The translations under genes and the position numbers were made by a program. Shown piece after piece: positions 16,850-26,600 of a stretch of DNA of 64,000 bases (the first letter of the stretch is position 1; each line of letters starts with the position of its first letter). This DNA is from Nonomuraea dietziae (GTDB taxonomy: Bacteria; Actinomycetota; Actinomycetes; Streptosporangiales; Streptosporangiaceae): positions 248,001-312,000 of the forward strand of contig NZ_JACIBV010000003.1 of NCBI RefSeq assembly GCF_014195505.1. Direction: 5' to 3'. The notes under the pieces are model-generated. The model was not told the origin of the DNA. It searched no databases and saw nothing but the letters and a program-made list of their open reading frames with translations.

Positions 16850-17222
16850 TCAGACCATGGCCCGAAGCGGCACGCTTTGATCCTCACAGTCGTAGCGCGT
16901 GGCCACCGCGCGGAACTGTTTACGCCGGTTGAAGCCCCCTCTCGACCTGGTTGCGGCGTTTGTAGTGGTCGGCGTCGAAGGTGAGTGGGCGCCCACCTGA
17001 GCGGCCGCGTCGCTTGCGGTTGGCCTGCTGGTCGCGGGGTTCGGGGATGGTGGTGCGGATCTGGCGGCGGCGCAGCAGGGCGCGGTTGGCCCGGCTGGAA
17101 TAGGCCTTGTCACCGGTGAGGGAGTCGGGCTTCTTGCGCGGCCGGCCGATACCGCACGGTCGCGGCACGCGGATCCGGCCGAGCAGGGTGCGCTGACCAT
17201 GAACTTGCCGTGGGCATCGAGA
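16850..17222 (-). pseudogene. IS5-family transposase, C-terminal remnant
   Basis: On the minus strand the frame reads GRPRKKPDSLTGDKAYSSRA, RRRQIRTTIPEPRDQ, GGRPLTFDADHYKRRNQVER and, in a shifted frame, FRAVATRYD: the Asp and Glu parts of the IS5 DDE core. No N-terminal half or end repeats are seen. It begins within a few bases of the stop of the DUF5107 gene on the same strand. Confidence 0.65.
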
Positions 17223-17223
17223 C

Positions 17224-19095
17224 TCACGGGTGCATGCGGAAGTCGTACATCGGCGGGCACGGCTCGTCGGTGCCGAGCGCCCGCTGGCAGTCAGCCCAGA
17301 GCCGATGGAGGGAGTCCTCGCCTTCTCGCAGGTCCGGCACCACCAGACTGTCGCGCAGGATGGCGGCGGTGACTTCAGGTCGCCCCGCGGCGATGCCAGC
17401 CATGCAGCGCAGCAGCTGGATCCTGCCATGGGCACGATGCGCCGGCGACAGTTCATCCGCCATTCTCAGCGCTTCGTTCGGGCGGCCATCCAAGAGCAGC
17501 GCGGTCAGGGTTTCGACGATCAGTTGCCGGAGGTCAGGGGCCAGTGCCAACGCGCTCTGAAGCCGGTCGGCGGCGGTGGCCACGTCGCTGCCGAGCAAGT
17601 CGGTTTCGGCCAGGCAGCGTAGCGCCCAGGGGTTGTGCCCCGATGTCAGCCAAGCGGAGCGGGCGCCGGCGACGTCGCCATCCGCGTAGCGGAGCAATCC
17701 CAGGTGGTAGTGCGCGTGCCAGTCGGCTGCCGCGACCTCGAGCATGTCGCGCCACGGCTGACCGATCACCGGCGGAGCAGGCGGATCCTGAGCGGGCAGA
17801 CGGCCGGTTTCCAACAACCGCAGCCATGGCTCCTGCTCGGTTCCCAGCGTCTCGTCCCCAAAGGGGATCGCCTCATCATCGGGTAGCGCCGACGCCCGCC
17901 GTTCCAGAGCCCCCCAGCCTGAGCCGCCCCAGCGAATGTCGGACGGGGCGCGCCTGGACATTCGTTCCAGCCGCTGATGCCACTCTTCCAGCATCGCCTC
18001 GGGCAGCAAGTCGGCCACAGCCTGCTCTACCGTGCTCCGGGCCTGAGGCCATGGGCCGTGCACGGCAACCGGATCGGCTCGCAGCAGGCCATACGCCTCC
18101 GTCCACGACCACGTGCTGCCTGCCGCCATCGGCAGGTGCTCCAGCTGGGTGCGGGCGAGTCCTGCCTGGATCTCCAGATAGCGTGCGTCTGGGCCGTTCA
18201 GCCATTCCTGCCAGCGCCTGCCACCTTGGGAAGTGCCCCAGTGAAAGAGCTTGCGACCGCTCAACCGGCGGGTCGAGGTATGGACGAGGCCGCTTCCCTC
18301 CTCATCAAGAGCAGCGATCCAGGGGCGCCCGGCGATATCGAAGAAGAAGTCGGCCGCCCCTGCGGTTCGGGTGGTGTAGCTGCGATCCGTACCCTTCCAG
18401 TCGGGGTAAGGCACGTAGTGCAGCGTCTCGGTGTAGTCGAAGTGGTAGGCGTGGTCGGCAGGTGTGACCACTCGGATGCCTGCCTCCTCGGGTACGGCGA
18501 TGTTCGACCACCAGTAGACCGGTATGTCCGTCGTGTGCGGGTTGTGCAGGCTGATGTGTATCAGCAGCGCAGGCGATTCCGGCGGGAGCTGCACGTCCAG
18601 TTGCACGATCAGGCGGCGCATCCGCTCGTACTCCCACATGCGCAGGCCCTCGCCCACCCTGGCAGTGTGCAGGGGTTCGCAGGTCAACGGCCAGTGGCCG
18701 GTCGCGCCGAGGTTCCACTCGACCCCGCCGGAAAACCATGCACCCCTCAGCGCCAAGTTGGCCGGCTGCAGGCTGGGATTGCGAAACAGCAGCTCGCGGC
18801 CGGTGGGCCGGTGCACAAGCGACCACAACCGCCCGCCGAAATCGGGCAGGAACGTGGCGGTCAGCCACTGGTTCTCCAGGACAATGCTGTCCACCGAGCG
18901 CACCTGCCGGTTGCGCCCGTAGTCGTCCTGCATGCCGTATGGCAGCAGGCTGAACGGCTGGCCGTAGGCGATGCCGGCGGCCATGGCTGGGTCCGCGGTG
19001 CTCGTGTCTGCCCGTACCCCGTTGTCTCGCAGGATCGGCAGCGGACTGGCCGGGCCGGGCTCGGCGATGGGCAGCTCGAGACTCTTTCTTCTCAC
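17224..19095 (-). CDS. DUF5107 domain protein with TPR-like C-terminus
   Basis: A 623-residue protein without signal peptide, so probably cytoplasmic. Residues about 30-330 form the DUF5107 region, related to the galactose-mutarotase-like fold: VDSIVLENQWLTATFLPDFG, GGRLWSLVHRPTGRELLFRN, GAWFSGGVEWNLGATGHWP, DIPVYWWSNIAVPEE. The last 200 residues are Ala/Leu helices with TPR-like spacing (HYHLGLLRYADGDVAGARSA). DUF5107 proteins often sit in sugar-use loci and may process or epimerise imported sugars; no reaction is proven. It is the last gene of the sugar importer operon, 16 bp after the permease. Confidence 0.85.
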   Translation of the reverse strand: MRRKSLELPIAEPGPASPLPILRDNGVRADTSTADPAMAAGIAYGQPFSLLPYGMQDDYGRNRQVRSVDSIVLENQWLTATFLPDFGGRLWSLVHRPTGRELLFRNPSLQPANLALRGAWFSGGVEWNLGATGHWPLTCEPLHTARVGEGLRMWEYERMRRLIVQLDVQLPPESPALLIHISLHNPHTTDIPVYWWSNIAVPEEAGIRVVTPADHAYHFDYTETLHYVPYPDWKGTDRSYTTRTAGAADFFFDIAGRPWIAALDEEGSGLVHTSTRRLSGRKLFHWGTSQGGRRWQEWLNGPDARYLEIQAGLARTQLEHLPMAAGSTWSWTEAYGLLRADPVAVHGPWPQARSTVEQAVADLLPEAMLEEWHQRLERMSRRAPSDIRWGGSGWGALERRASALPDDEAIPFGDETLGTEQEPWLRLLETGRLPAQDPPAPPVIGQPWRDMLEVAAADWHAHYHLGLLRYADGDVAGARSAWLTSGHNPWALRCLAETDLLGSDVATAADRLQSALALAPDLRQLIVETLTALLLDGRPNEALRMADELSPAHRAHGRIQLLRCMAGIAAGRPEVTAAILRDSLVVPDLREGEDSLHRLWADCQRALGTDEPCPPMYDFRMHP

Positions 19096-19111
19096 GCAGC
19101 AAGCTCCTTGA

Positions 19112-19927
19112 TCACTTTCCAGTGCCGAGAGTCATGCCCTCGACGATGCGTCGGCCGAGCCAGACGTAGAGCAGCAGCATGGGCAGTACGAGGATGGTTA
19201 CCCCCGCGAACAGCACGCCGTAGTCGGCGCCGCTGTACTGCTGCTTGGCCAGGAACCCGAGCAGGGCAAGCGGTAGCGTCTGCTTGTCGGTGCTCTGCAC
19301 GAAGACCAGCGCGAGGAAGGCCTCGTTCCACAGCCCGATGGCGTTGAGGATCAGCGCGGTGATCAGACCGGACCGGGCCAGCGGTAGCATGATCGTCCAG
19401 AAGGTGCGCAGCCGGGAGGCGCCGTCGATCGCCGCGGCCTCCTCCAGTTCGGCGGGCAGCGAGGCGAAGTAGCCGGTCAGCAGGAACACGGTGAACGGCA
19501 GCGACACCGTGACGTAGAGCAGGAACAGTCCGAATAGGTTGTTCACCAGGGACAGCCGTTCCATGAGCACGAACAGCGGTATCACGATGACCTGGACCGG
19601 AACGCCGATGCCAAGCGCGAAGTACAGGGTGAGCGAGGCGGCGGCGCGCCCGATGCTGCGCCCCAAGGCGTACCCCGCGGGCGCGGCGACGACCACGACC
19701 GCCGGCGCGGCCGTTGCCACCAGCACCAGTGAGTTGGCTGCCGCTACGCCGAAGTCGGCGCTTCGCCAAGCTTCGGCGTAGTTGTCCCAGGCGAAGCTGG
19801 GCCAGGCGAAGGGGCTGGCGAAGATCTCGCGGTGCTCGCGCAGCGAGGTGATCAGCATCCAGGCCAGGACGGCCAGGTTTACGACCACCATCAGCCAGAT
19901 GGCGCTTCTAGAACTGAATCGGATCAC
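19112..19927 (-). CDS. Sugar ABC transporter permease (MalG-type)
   Basis: A 271-residue inner-membrane protein with six helices. The EAA loop that docks the ATPase is at 162-188 (EEAAAIDGASRLRTFWTIML). GTG 19925-19927 lies inside the end of the other permease gene (20-bp overlap), so they are coupled. It pairs with the MalF-type permease and the lipoprotein upstream. No ATPase is encoded in the locus; in actinomycetes a shared MsiK-type ATPase usually serves such systems. Confidence 0.9.
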   Translation of the reverse strand: MIRFSSRSAIWLMVVVNLAVLAWMLITSLREHREIFASPFAWPSFAWDNYAEAWRSADFGVAAANSLVLVATAAPAVVVVAAPAGYALGRSIGRAAASLTLYFALGIGVPVQVIVIPLFVLMERLSLVNNLFGLFLLYVTVSLPFTVFLLTGYFASLPAELEEAAAIDGASRLRTFWTIMLPLARSGLITALILNAIGLWNEAFLALVFVQSTDKQTLPLALLGFLAKQQYSGADYGVLFAGVTILVLPMLLLYVWLGRRIVEGMTLGTGK

Positions 19928-20840
19928 GGCGCATCACCCGGCGCAGGAGGAGAACGAACACGACGACGGACACCAGCGTGATCACCGCCGACGCCGACGC
20001 GTAGCCGAAGCTGTAGGCGGGCACTCTTCCGCCGAAGGTCTGGCCGTAGATGAACACCGCGGTGTTCCAGGTGTGAATTGGCGGCAGGTCGTTGGAGGTC
20101 CCGCCGAAGGCGTAGATGAAGTCGAAGACCTTCAGCGAGGAGATGGTCCAGATGACGGCGGAGATGGTCACCACGTCCCAGGTCAAGGGCATGGTGATGT
20201 GCTTGAACTGCTGCAGTGGCCCGGCTCCGTCGAGCTCGGCGGCCTCATAGAAGTAGCGGGGGATCCGGTCGGTGGATGCCATGAGGATGGTGACGTAGAA
20301 GCCGGTGTTGGTCCAGATCAGTCCGAGGAAGATGACCAGGAACAGGTGGTCGCCCAGCCAGTTGGGTGCATCGAGGCCCATACCGCCCAATGCCGCGTTG
20401 ACCAGGCCGTCGGTGGAGAAGAGGAAGCCCCACAGCACCGACAGCACGATCGGCGCGATGATGTTCGGGAAGAAGATCACAGACCGAGCGAACCGCCGGC
20501 CGGTCATCGCGCGCATGCCCAGCAGCAGAGCGAAGCTGAGCAGGAAGACCAGCACGCCGCCGGCCAGCAGGATGGCCAGTGTGTTGCGGAAGGCCGCGAG
20601 GAACACCTCGTCCTCGAACAGCAGCGTGAAGTTGTCCAGCCCCCGCCAGCGCATCTCGGTGACGCCGTCCCACGCGTGCAGGCTCACCCAGAACGAGGCG
20701 ACCGTCGGCCCGACGAAGAAGATCGTGTAGAGGACCACAGCCGGCAGGGCGAGGACGAGGAAGGCCCGCCGCCGCTGCCGGGTGATCGTGGGTCCCTGGC
20801 CTCGGTGGACCGTGGTGTGCTCTCGGACGAGCACGGCCAT
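19908..20840 (-). CDS. Sugar ABC transporter permease (MalF/UgpA-type)
   Basis: A 310-residue membrane protein. The N-terminus is cytoplasmic and basic (RQRRR), then helices start with FLVLALPAVVLYTIFF. The EAA loop is at 199-219 (EAAELDGAGPLQQFKHITMP). ATG 20838-20840 overlaps the stop of the binding-protein gene by 1 nt (TGATG), so expression is coupled. It forms the translocation channel with the MalG-type partner. Confidence 0.9.
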   Translation of the reverse strand: MAVLVREHTTVHRGQGPTITRQRRRAFLVLALPAVVLYTIFFVGPTVASFWVSLHAWDGVTEMRWRGLDNFTLLFEDEVFLAAFRNTLAILLAGGVLVFLLSFALLLGMRAMTGRRFARSVIFFPNIIAPIVLSVLWGFLFSTDGLVNAALGGMGLDAPNWLGDHLFLVIFLGLIWTNTGFYVTILMASTDRIPRYFYEAAELDGAGPLQQFKHITMPLTWDVVTISAVIWTISSLKVFDFIYAFGGTSNDLPPIHTWNTAVFIYGQTFGGRVPAYSFGYASASAVITLVSVVVFVLLLRRVMRRDPIQF

Positions 20841-22141
20841 CAGGAGTTCTTCTTCCAGAACTCGGCCTGCTTCTCCCCGAGCCTGGTCACGAACTCGGTG
20901 GCGGTGATCTTGCCGCTGAGGAACTCCGTGTGCACCGGCTCGAACACCTCGATGGGGTAGGTGCCGAGGGTGTCGAGGCCCTCGTAGAAGGGGGTGACGG
21001 GCTTGTCGTTCAGTTGCCGGGCGATGTCCGCGAGCTGCTCGGGCGCGGGGATGTCGGGCCGGGTGGTGATGTTGAGCGCGACTGTGGCCAGGCCCTGCAT
21101 GCGCTCCTTCTTCATGAAGGACACGATGAAGCGCTCCGCGGCCGCCCGGTGAGCGGCCCGCTTGGGCACTGCGAAGCCGATGACGGCGGTCTGCACGGCG
21201 CTCGCGCCGGGGAAGGGCAGTGCGCGGTACTGGAAGTCCTGCGGGGCGGACTTCTGGGTCTCGCTCGGGGCCCAGCTGCCCATGAGTAGGAAATCGGCCT
21301 GGCCGGCCGCCCACTTCTCCTGCATGGCCGGGAACTTGCTGCCGAAGGAGCCGGGCGCGAAGTACCCGCCCTTGGCCAGCTTCTCGATCCGTGCCAGGGC
21401 CGGGCGCAGCCGCGGGTTGCTCCAGGCGCGGCCGGTCTTGTCGGTGGCCAGCTCTCTCACCTTGCCCGAACCTAGTTCGGCGCCGAGGGCGTGGACGGTC
21501 CACAACGCCGCATACGAGCCGATGTCGCCGTCCAGCGCCAGCTTGGCCTTGCGGCCGTCCAGCATCGCGACGAAGTCGTCCCACGTCGCCGGCGCCTTGG
21601 TGGCCAGGTCGGGGTGTTTGGCGCCGTTGTAGAAGATGCCGTAGCCAAGGGCTTCGTAGGGCACCAAGAACGGTTTGCCGGCATTATCGATGATCAGGTC
21701 ACGGTAGCGGCCCGGGCCGACCTCGGCCACCGTCTTGCCCTCGCCCGGCACTTGCGCGGACATGACCGCGGACAGGTCATGATGCTGGCCGTTGGCCACC
21801 ATCGCGCCCCGGATGCTGTTGCCGTCCTGGTCGACCAGGTCCGGGACGTCGCCCGAGCGGAGGGCCGGGGTGAGCTTCTGCAAGACCTTGCGCCCCTGCC
21901 ATTCCACCTTGACCTGGATGCCGGTCTCCTTGGTGAAGGCAGCGATGGCTTGTTTGATCACAGTGGCCTGCGGTTCGTTCTCCTCCCACATGCTCCAGTA
22001 GCTGATCGGCGCCCCAGGTTCAGGAATTCCCATTCTGGTGTTCTCGGTGCCGCCGATCCCGCAGGCCGAGACCGTGACGGCGACGACGGACAGGATGACC
22101 ATGGTGCGGGGGAGACGATGCGACACTGAACGACGCATCAT
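20840..22141 (-). CDS. Sugar ABC transporter substrate-binding lipoprotein
   Basis: A 433-residue family-1 extracellular solute-binding protein. The lipoprotein signal has the box VSAC at about residue 24-27, so it is anchored outside the membrane. The mature part shows ISYWSMWEENEPQATVIKQA, FTKETGIQVKVEWQG and WDDFVAMLDGRKAKLALDG, as in oligosaccharide-binding members. AGAGGTG lies upstream of the first of two ATGs. It leads the operon (binding protein, two permeases, DUF5107) and is divergent from a ROK repressor. The ligand is inferred to be a glycan fragment made by the secreted enzymes nearby. Confidence 0.9.
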   Translation of the reverse strand: MMRRSVSHRLPRTMVILSVVAVTVSACGIGGTENTRMGIPEPGAPISYWSMWEENEPQATVIKQAIAAFTKETGIQVKVEWQGRKVLQKLTPALRSGDVPDLVDQDGNSIRGAMVANGQHHDLSAVMSAQVPGEGKTVAEVGPGRYRDLIIDNAGKPFLVPYEALGYGIFYNGAKHPDLATKAPATWDDFVAMLDGRKAKLALDGDIGSYAALWTVHALGAELGSGKVRELATDKTGRAWSNPRLRPALARIEKLAKGGYFAPGSFGSKFPAMQEKWAAGQADFLLMGSWAPSETQKSAPQDFQYRALPFPGASAVQTAVIGFAVPKRAAHRAAAERFIVSFMKKERMQGLATVALNITTRPDIPAPEQLADIARQLNDKPVTPFYEGLDTLGTYPIEVFEPVHTEFLSGKITATEFVTRLGEKQAEFWKKNS

Positions 22142-22347
22142 GGATCACCTCTATCTGTGACGGGCCGGCAGGCGGTACGGACGCCTCTGTTCGCGAGCGG
22201 TCGGGGAGCGTAGATGGACGACGAGGCATGAGGCGAAGTCATGGACGTTCTCGCCTTGGCCGAGACGGGGAGCGGCGCGCCGGACGTTGCCAGGAGGATC
22301 GCACGGAAGGCCAGAAGGAATCAATACCGAAGAAGTCCTTCGATAAT

Positions 22348-23541
22348 ATGGCGGACATGGTGACCAACGGGGCCGATCTTGGGCGGTTGCGGCGCATCAA
22401 CGAACTAGCGGTGATCGCAGCCGTGCGAGAGTCCGGTGACCTGCGGGTGGCGCAGATCGCCGAGCGCATCGGCCTTGCCAGGACCTCGGTCGGCGAGGTG
22501 GTCCGAGGGCTGGTGGGCCATGGCTGGCTGGAGGAGAAAGTGCCCGTGGCCGCGGGGCGCGGGCGGCCGGCGCACCGCTATCGCTTCCGCGCCAGCGCGG
22601 GGCACGTGCTCGGCCTCGACATAGGCGCGCACAACGTACGTGCCATGCTCGCCGACCTTGACGGCACCGTGCTGGCGACCGTGCATCGTGTCAGCGACCC
22701 GGCCATGCCCCGTCAGGAGCGGTTGCAGACCATCGACAGGGCCGTGAGCGACTGCCTGCGACAGGCCAAGGCCACCACAGAGCAGGTATGGATGAGCGTC
22801 GCCGCCACCACCGGCTGGGTCGATCGCGAGGGCCAGATTCTCATGTCAGGTTCGATCCTCGATTGGGCGGGCGTCGACCTCGCCGGCCACTTGCGGGCCC
22901 TGCTCGGCGCCCCCGCACTGGTCGAGAACGACAGCCGCCTCGCCGCCCTGGCCGAGCACCGCCGTGGAGTCGGCCAGGGGGTCCGTGATCTCGTTCTTCT
23001 GCAGGCCGGCCGTCGCACGGGCCTGGGCATTCTCATCGACGGCCGCTTGCACTGCGGCTTCGGTTACGTGGCCGGTGACCTGTCGATGCACCGCGCGCTC
23101 AAATGGGAGCCGGCGATCGAATACCTGCTGTTCTGCGACGCCTCCCCAGCCACGGGGCCGACCGGCGACGCGGTGGCCGACGTGCTGGTCGCCGCCGCTG
23201 AGGGGCACGCGGGCGCACTGGTGGCCGTGCGCCGCTACGTCCGAGAGATGGCCATCGCGGCAGCCGCCATCGCCTCGATTATCGATCCGGAAGTCATCGT
23301 GCTCGGCGGCTCCATGTCCAAGCATGCCGGCCTGCTGTTGCCACTACTGAGCAGCGAACTGGACCTGTTGTGTCTGCGCACTCCCGAACTGCGCAGTTCC
23401 AGCCTCGGGGCCGATTCCGCCGCCCTCGGGGCCGTGTGCCTGGCCCTGCAGCACCTCGACGCCGCGATCCTCAACGAGCACGGCGGGCCTCTGGGGCCAC
23501 TGCGTCGACCTGAAGCATTCTCAGCCGCATCTGACGCTTGA
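22348..23541 (+). CDS. ROK-family transcriptional repressor
   Basis: A 397-residue regulator with an N-terminal winged helix (residues 15-80: RRINELAVIAAVRESGDLRV, AQIAERIGLARTSVGEVVRG, AGRGRPAHRYRF) and a sugar-kinase-like ROK domain (86-385: LGLDIGAHNVRAMLADLDG, VENDSRLAALAEHR, VIVLGGSMSKHAG). The usual ROK zinc cluster (C-x-C-G-x4-C) is missing; the place reads GRLHCGFGYVAGDLSMHRAL. ATG 22348 is preferred because the upstream open frame is Arg-rich and lacks family pattern. The 206-bp spacer to the divergent importer operon must hold its operators; CGAAG-N5-CTTCG lies just before the start. Likely represses the importer and the downstream enzymes until a sugar binds. Confidence 0.87.
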   Translation: MADMVTNGADLGRLRRINELAVIAAVRESGDLRVAQIAERIGLARTSVGEVVRGLVGHGWLEEKVPVAAGRGRPAHRYRFRASAGHVLGLDIGAHNVRAMLADLDGTVLATVHRVSDPAMPRQERLQTIDRAVSDCLRQAKATTEQVWMSVAATTGWVDREGQILMSGSILDWAGVDLAGHLRALLGAPALVENDSRLAALAEHRRGVGQGVRDLVLLQAGRRTGLGILIDGRLHCGFGYVAGDLSMHRALKWEPAIEYLLFCDASPATGPTGDAVADVLVAAAEGHAGALVAVRRYVREMAIAAAAIASIIDPEVIVLGGSMSKHAGLLLPLLSSELDLLCLRTPELRSSSLGADSAALGAVCLALQHLDAAILNEHGGPLGPLRRPEAFSAASDA

Positions 23542-23605
23542 CGCCCTTCTGACTGCGGAGCTTAATGTAAGGACTCCCTCAATAAAGCGTACGAGAGGGG
23601 CCGGA

Positions 23606-26600
23606 ATGTCCGGTTCGCTTGAACGTTCTTCACCCCCTAACCACCCCACTCGCCGACAGCTCGTGGCCGGACTCGCCGCAAGTGTCACCCTCCCTCTCCT
23701 GCCCTCTCGTTCCGCTCGGGCAGCGATGGCCGCTCTGACCGTCTGGCTACCTTCGTCCACTGACAAGGTGCGCCGTGACCGGGCGATCCCGGCCGAACGC
23801 GCCACCCGGATCTCCTTACAGGCGGCGCGTAACGAGTACGAGTCCGGCCAGATCATCGTGCGCACCGCTACGGGCAGCGTCCAGATCGGCGTGTCTAGCA
23901 CGTCGTTAAGCGGACCTGGCGGCGCCACGGTTCCCAACTCGCTGATCACCTTCTACGAGCAGCGCTACGTCGAGGTACCTCGTTCTGAGGACAATCCGAA
24001 GTACACCGCCGGCTGGTATCCCGACGCACTCGTGCCGATCACCCCTGGCGCGACGATCACCGTGACCGCCTCGCAGAACGCCGCCTTATGGTTCACCGTC
24101 AAGATCCCCAAAGGGCAGGCACCCGGCGTCTACTCCGGCACCATCACGCTGACAGGCGGCGACGCCCCCTTCACGATCCCGCTCAGCGTGGACGTGTGGA
24201 ACTTCGAAGTGCCCGACGCACCCAGCTTCGACACCTCGTGCGCCATCTGGTACCCCCAGGTCGGCGCCGCACACGGCCTGACCTGGGGCACTGCGGCCTA
24301 CGACCAGATGATGCGCGCGTACTGGGACTTCCAGACCGGCTTCCGCCTGGCGGGCGCCGACATTCCCGTCCGCGGCAACCCGGGCCCGCCCGTGCCCGGC
24401 TACCCCCCAGGCCCCGGACCGGACCCCAGCCCGGCGGTGTTCCTGGCGCACGCCGAGGAGCACCTGGCCGACCCGCGCATCCGCAAGTACCGCATCCCGC
24501 TTTACACCACAGGCGACAACGATCGCGGCTTCCAGACCGACACCTCCAAACTGCGAGAGGTCGTGGCAGGGCTGCGGGCCAAGGGACTGCTCGAGCGCGG
24601 ATTCTTCTACTACGCCGACGAGCCGATGAATGACCAGCACTACCAGAACGTCAAGAACCTCTTCACGTTGGTCGACACCATCGCCCCCGACGTGCCCCAC
24701 GTACTGACCCTCACCGGGCCGCCCCGGCAGGACCTGCTCGACTTCGTCCGAGCCTGGGCGTTCGTCGTCACCGCTCCGAAACCCGAACTGCCCAACGTCG
24801 TCCAGGCCCTACGGTCCCGAGGCGATCTGGTCTGGTGGTACACCGCCTGGGGCCACAATTATCCGACGCCGAGCGTGTTCATCCACGACAGTCTCGTGGG
24901 CACCCGCCTTCTACCCTGGATCCAGCAGTACATGGGCATCGAGGGCTACCTCTTCTGGTCGACCACGGTGTTCGGCACCTACGACGGCACCACCTACTAC
25001 CGCTCCAGCCAGAACTGGCAGGACCGCTGGACCAACCCCAACCCGCTCTGGGACTTCTCCGGTGACGGCTTTTTCCTCTACCCGGGCAAGCAGGTGGGCG
25101 TCAACGGACCTGTCGGCTCGATCCGCCTGCACGGGCTCAGGGAAGGCTTCGAGGACGCCGAGTATCTCGTCCGCTACGAGAAGCGCGCCGTCGCCATCGC
25201 GCAGGAGTGGAACGTCGCCTTCGACGCCAAGAGCGCCTTGCACTCCTACCACGACGTCCTGCACGAGTGGCTGGAGCCCTACCAGGACGATCCCGCTCTG
25301 TTCGACCGCATCCGGGCACAGGTCGGCGCCGAGGTCGCCCAGCTGCACGGCGCCGCGCCAGCACTCGTCCACATCGGCAGGCCCACGGCGCACCACGTCC
25401 CCGTCACCGTGCACACCGCACGGGGCGCCACTCTCAGCATCGACGGCGTCACACGAACCCGGGCCGGCGGCAACGCCATCTCCGACACCTATGAGCTGAT
25501 CCTCGGCCTCCCCCAGGGCAGGAGGGACGTGTCGTTGGCGGTGACAGCCAACGGCGTCACCAGCCGGTTCAGCCGCACCATCCAGGTAGGCCCGGTCGCC
25601 ACCCCTCACGAAATCATCATCAACAGCTTCGAGTCCGACGTCGACGTCGGCCGCGTCAAGCCGACCAACGTGAGCATCACCCGCTCCGACCAGCACGCCA
25701 CAGCGGGCCGCTCGTCGGCGAAAATGGTGTTCGCCGCGAACGTCGACAACGCCGGCGCGTTCTTCTACACCCGTCACGCCGACCACCCCGAATGGTCCAT
25801 CGGCCGCAACGACTGGTCGACGTTGGAGGCGGTGGAGATGGACGTCTACAACGACAGCGACGACCTCGTAGTCATGCACCTCAACTTCTATGACCCGGTC
25901 CACTTCGGGGGAGACAACCCCTTCTACCTGTCGCCGCGTGAGCGGCACGCGGTGCGCGTACCGCTCACCAACCTGCCGAACAACCTGGCCGAGATCACCT
26001 CGATGGAGCTGCGGGCACCCCGTCGTGCCCAGCCGCTCACCTTGTACGTGGACAACGTGCGCTTCACCCGAAGCCGCACCGGCCTCCCATCGCCCGGCAC
26101 CTGGCTACGACAGGACGGCCGACGGCGGCTGACACTGCACGTGGCCAGATCCGACGGCGGCATCGCGATGGCCCGGCAGACGGGAGCCGATCCGGCCGGC
26201 TGGGAGTTCACCAACGCCGCCGACGAGGGACTGCGCGGACCCGTGGCCGGCACGGTGGCTTCGGCCGTCGACCCGGGTGCCCGGCTGAACCTGATCGCCA
26301 CCACCGGTGTCGGCCAGCCCCTCCAGTGGAGCCGCGAGCAGACGCCGACAGGGACCTGGCGGCGCTGGCTGCTCGACCTCACACCCGATAACGGAACCCG
26401 GCCGAGTCTCATGGGACACCCGGCCGCCGCGCTGGACGTCAACGGACGGCTCACCTACTGCTCCCGCACGACGGACGGCTTCCTCATCCTCGGTCAGCAG
26501 GACGCCCCCGGCAGCGAGACGTGGCGGGCGACGTACCTCACCAGCACCCGCGACGGCAGCCGGGTCAGGGTCGCCGGCGATCCCGCGCTCATCCAAGATC

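Noticed and set aside
19782..20960. 392-codon plus-strand frame opposite the permeases
   Set aside because: Composition (Glu/Asp/His/Gln-rich, low complexity) is that of an antisense frame; the permeases on the other strand have clear motifs.
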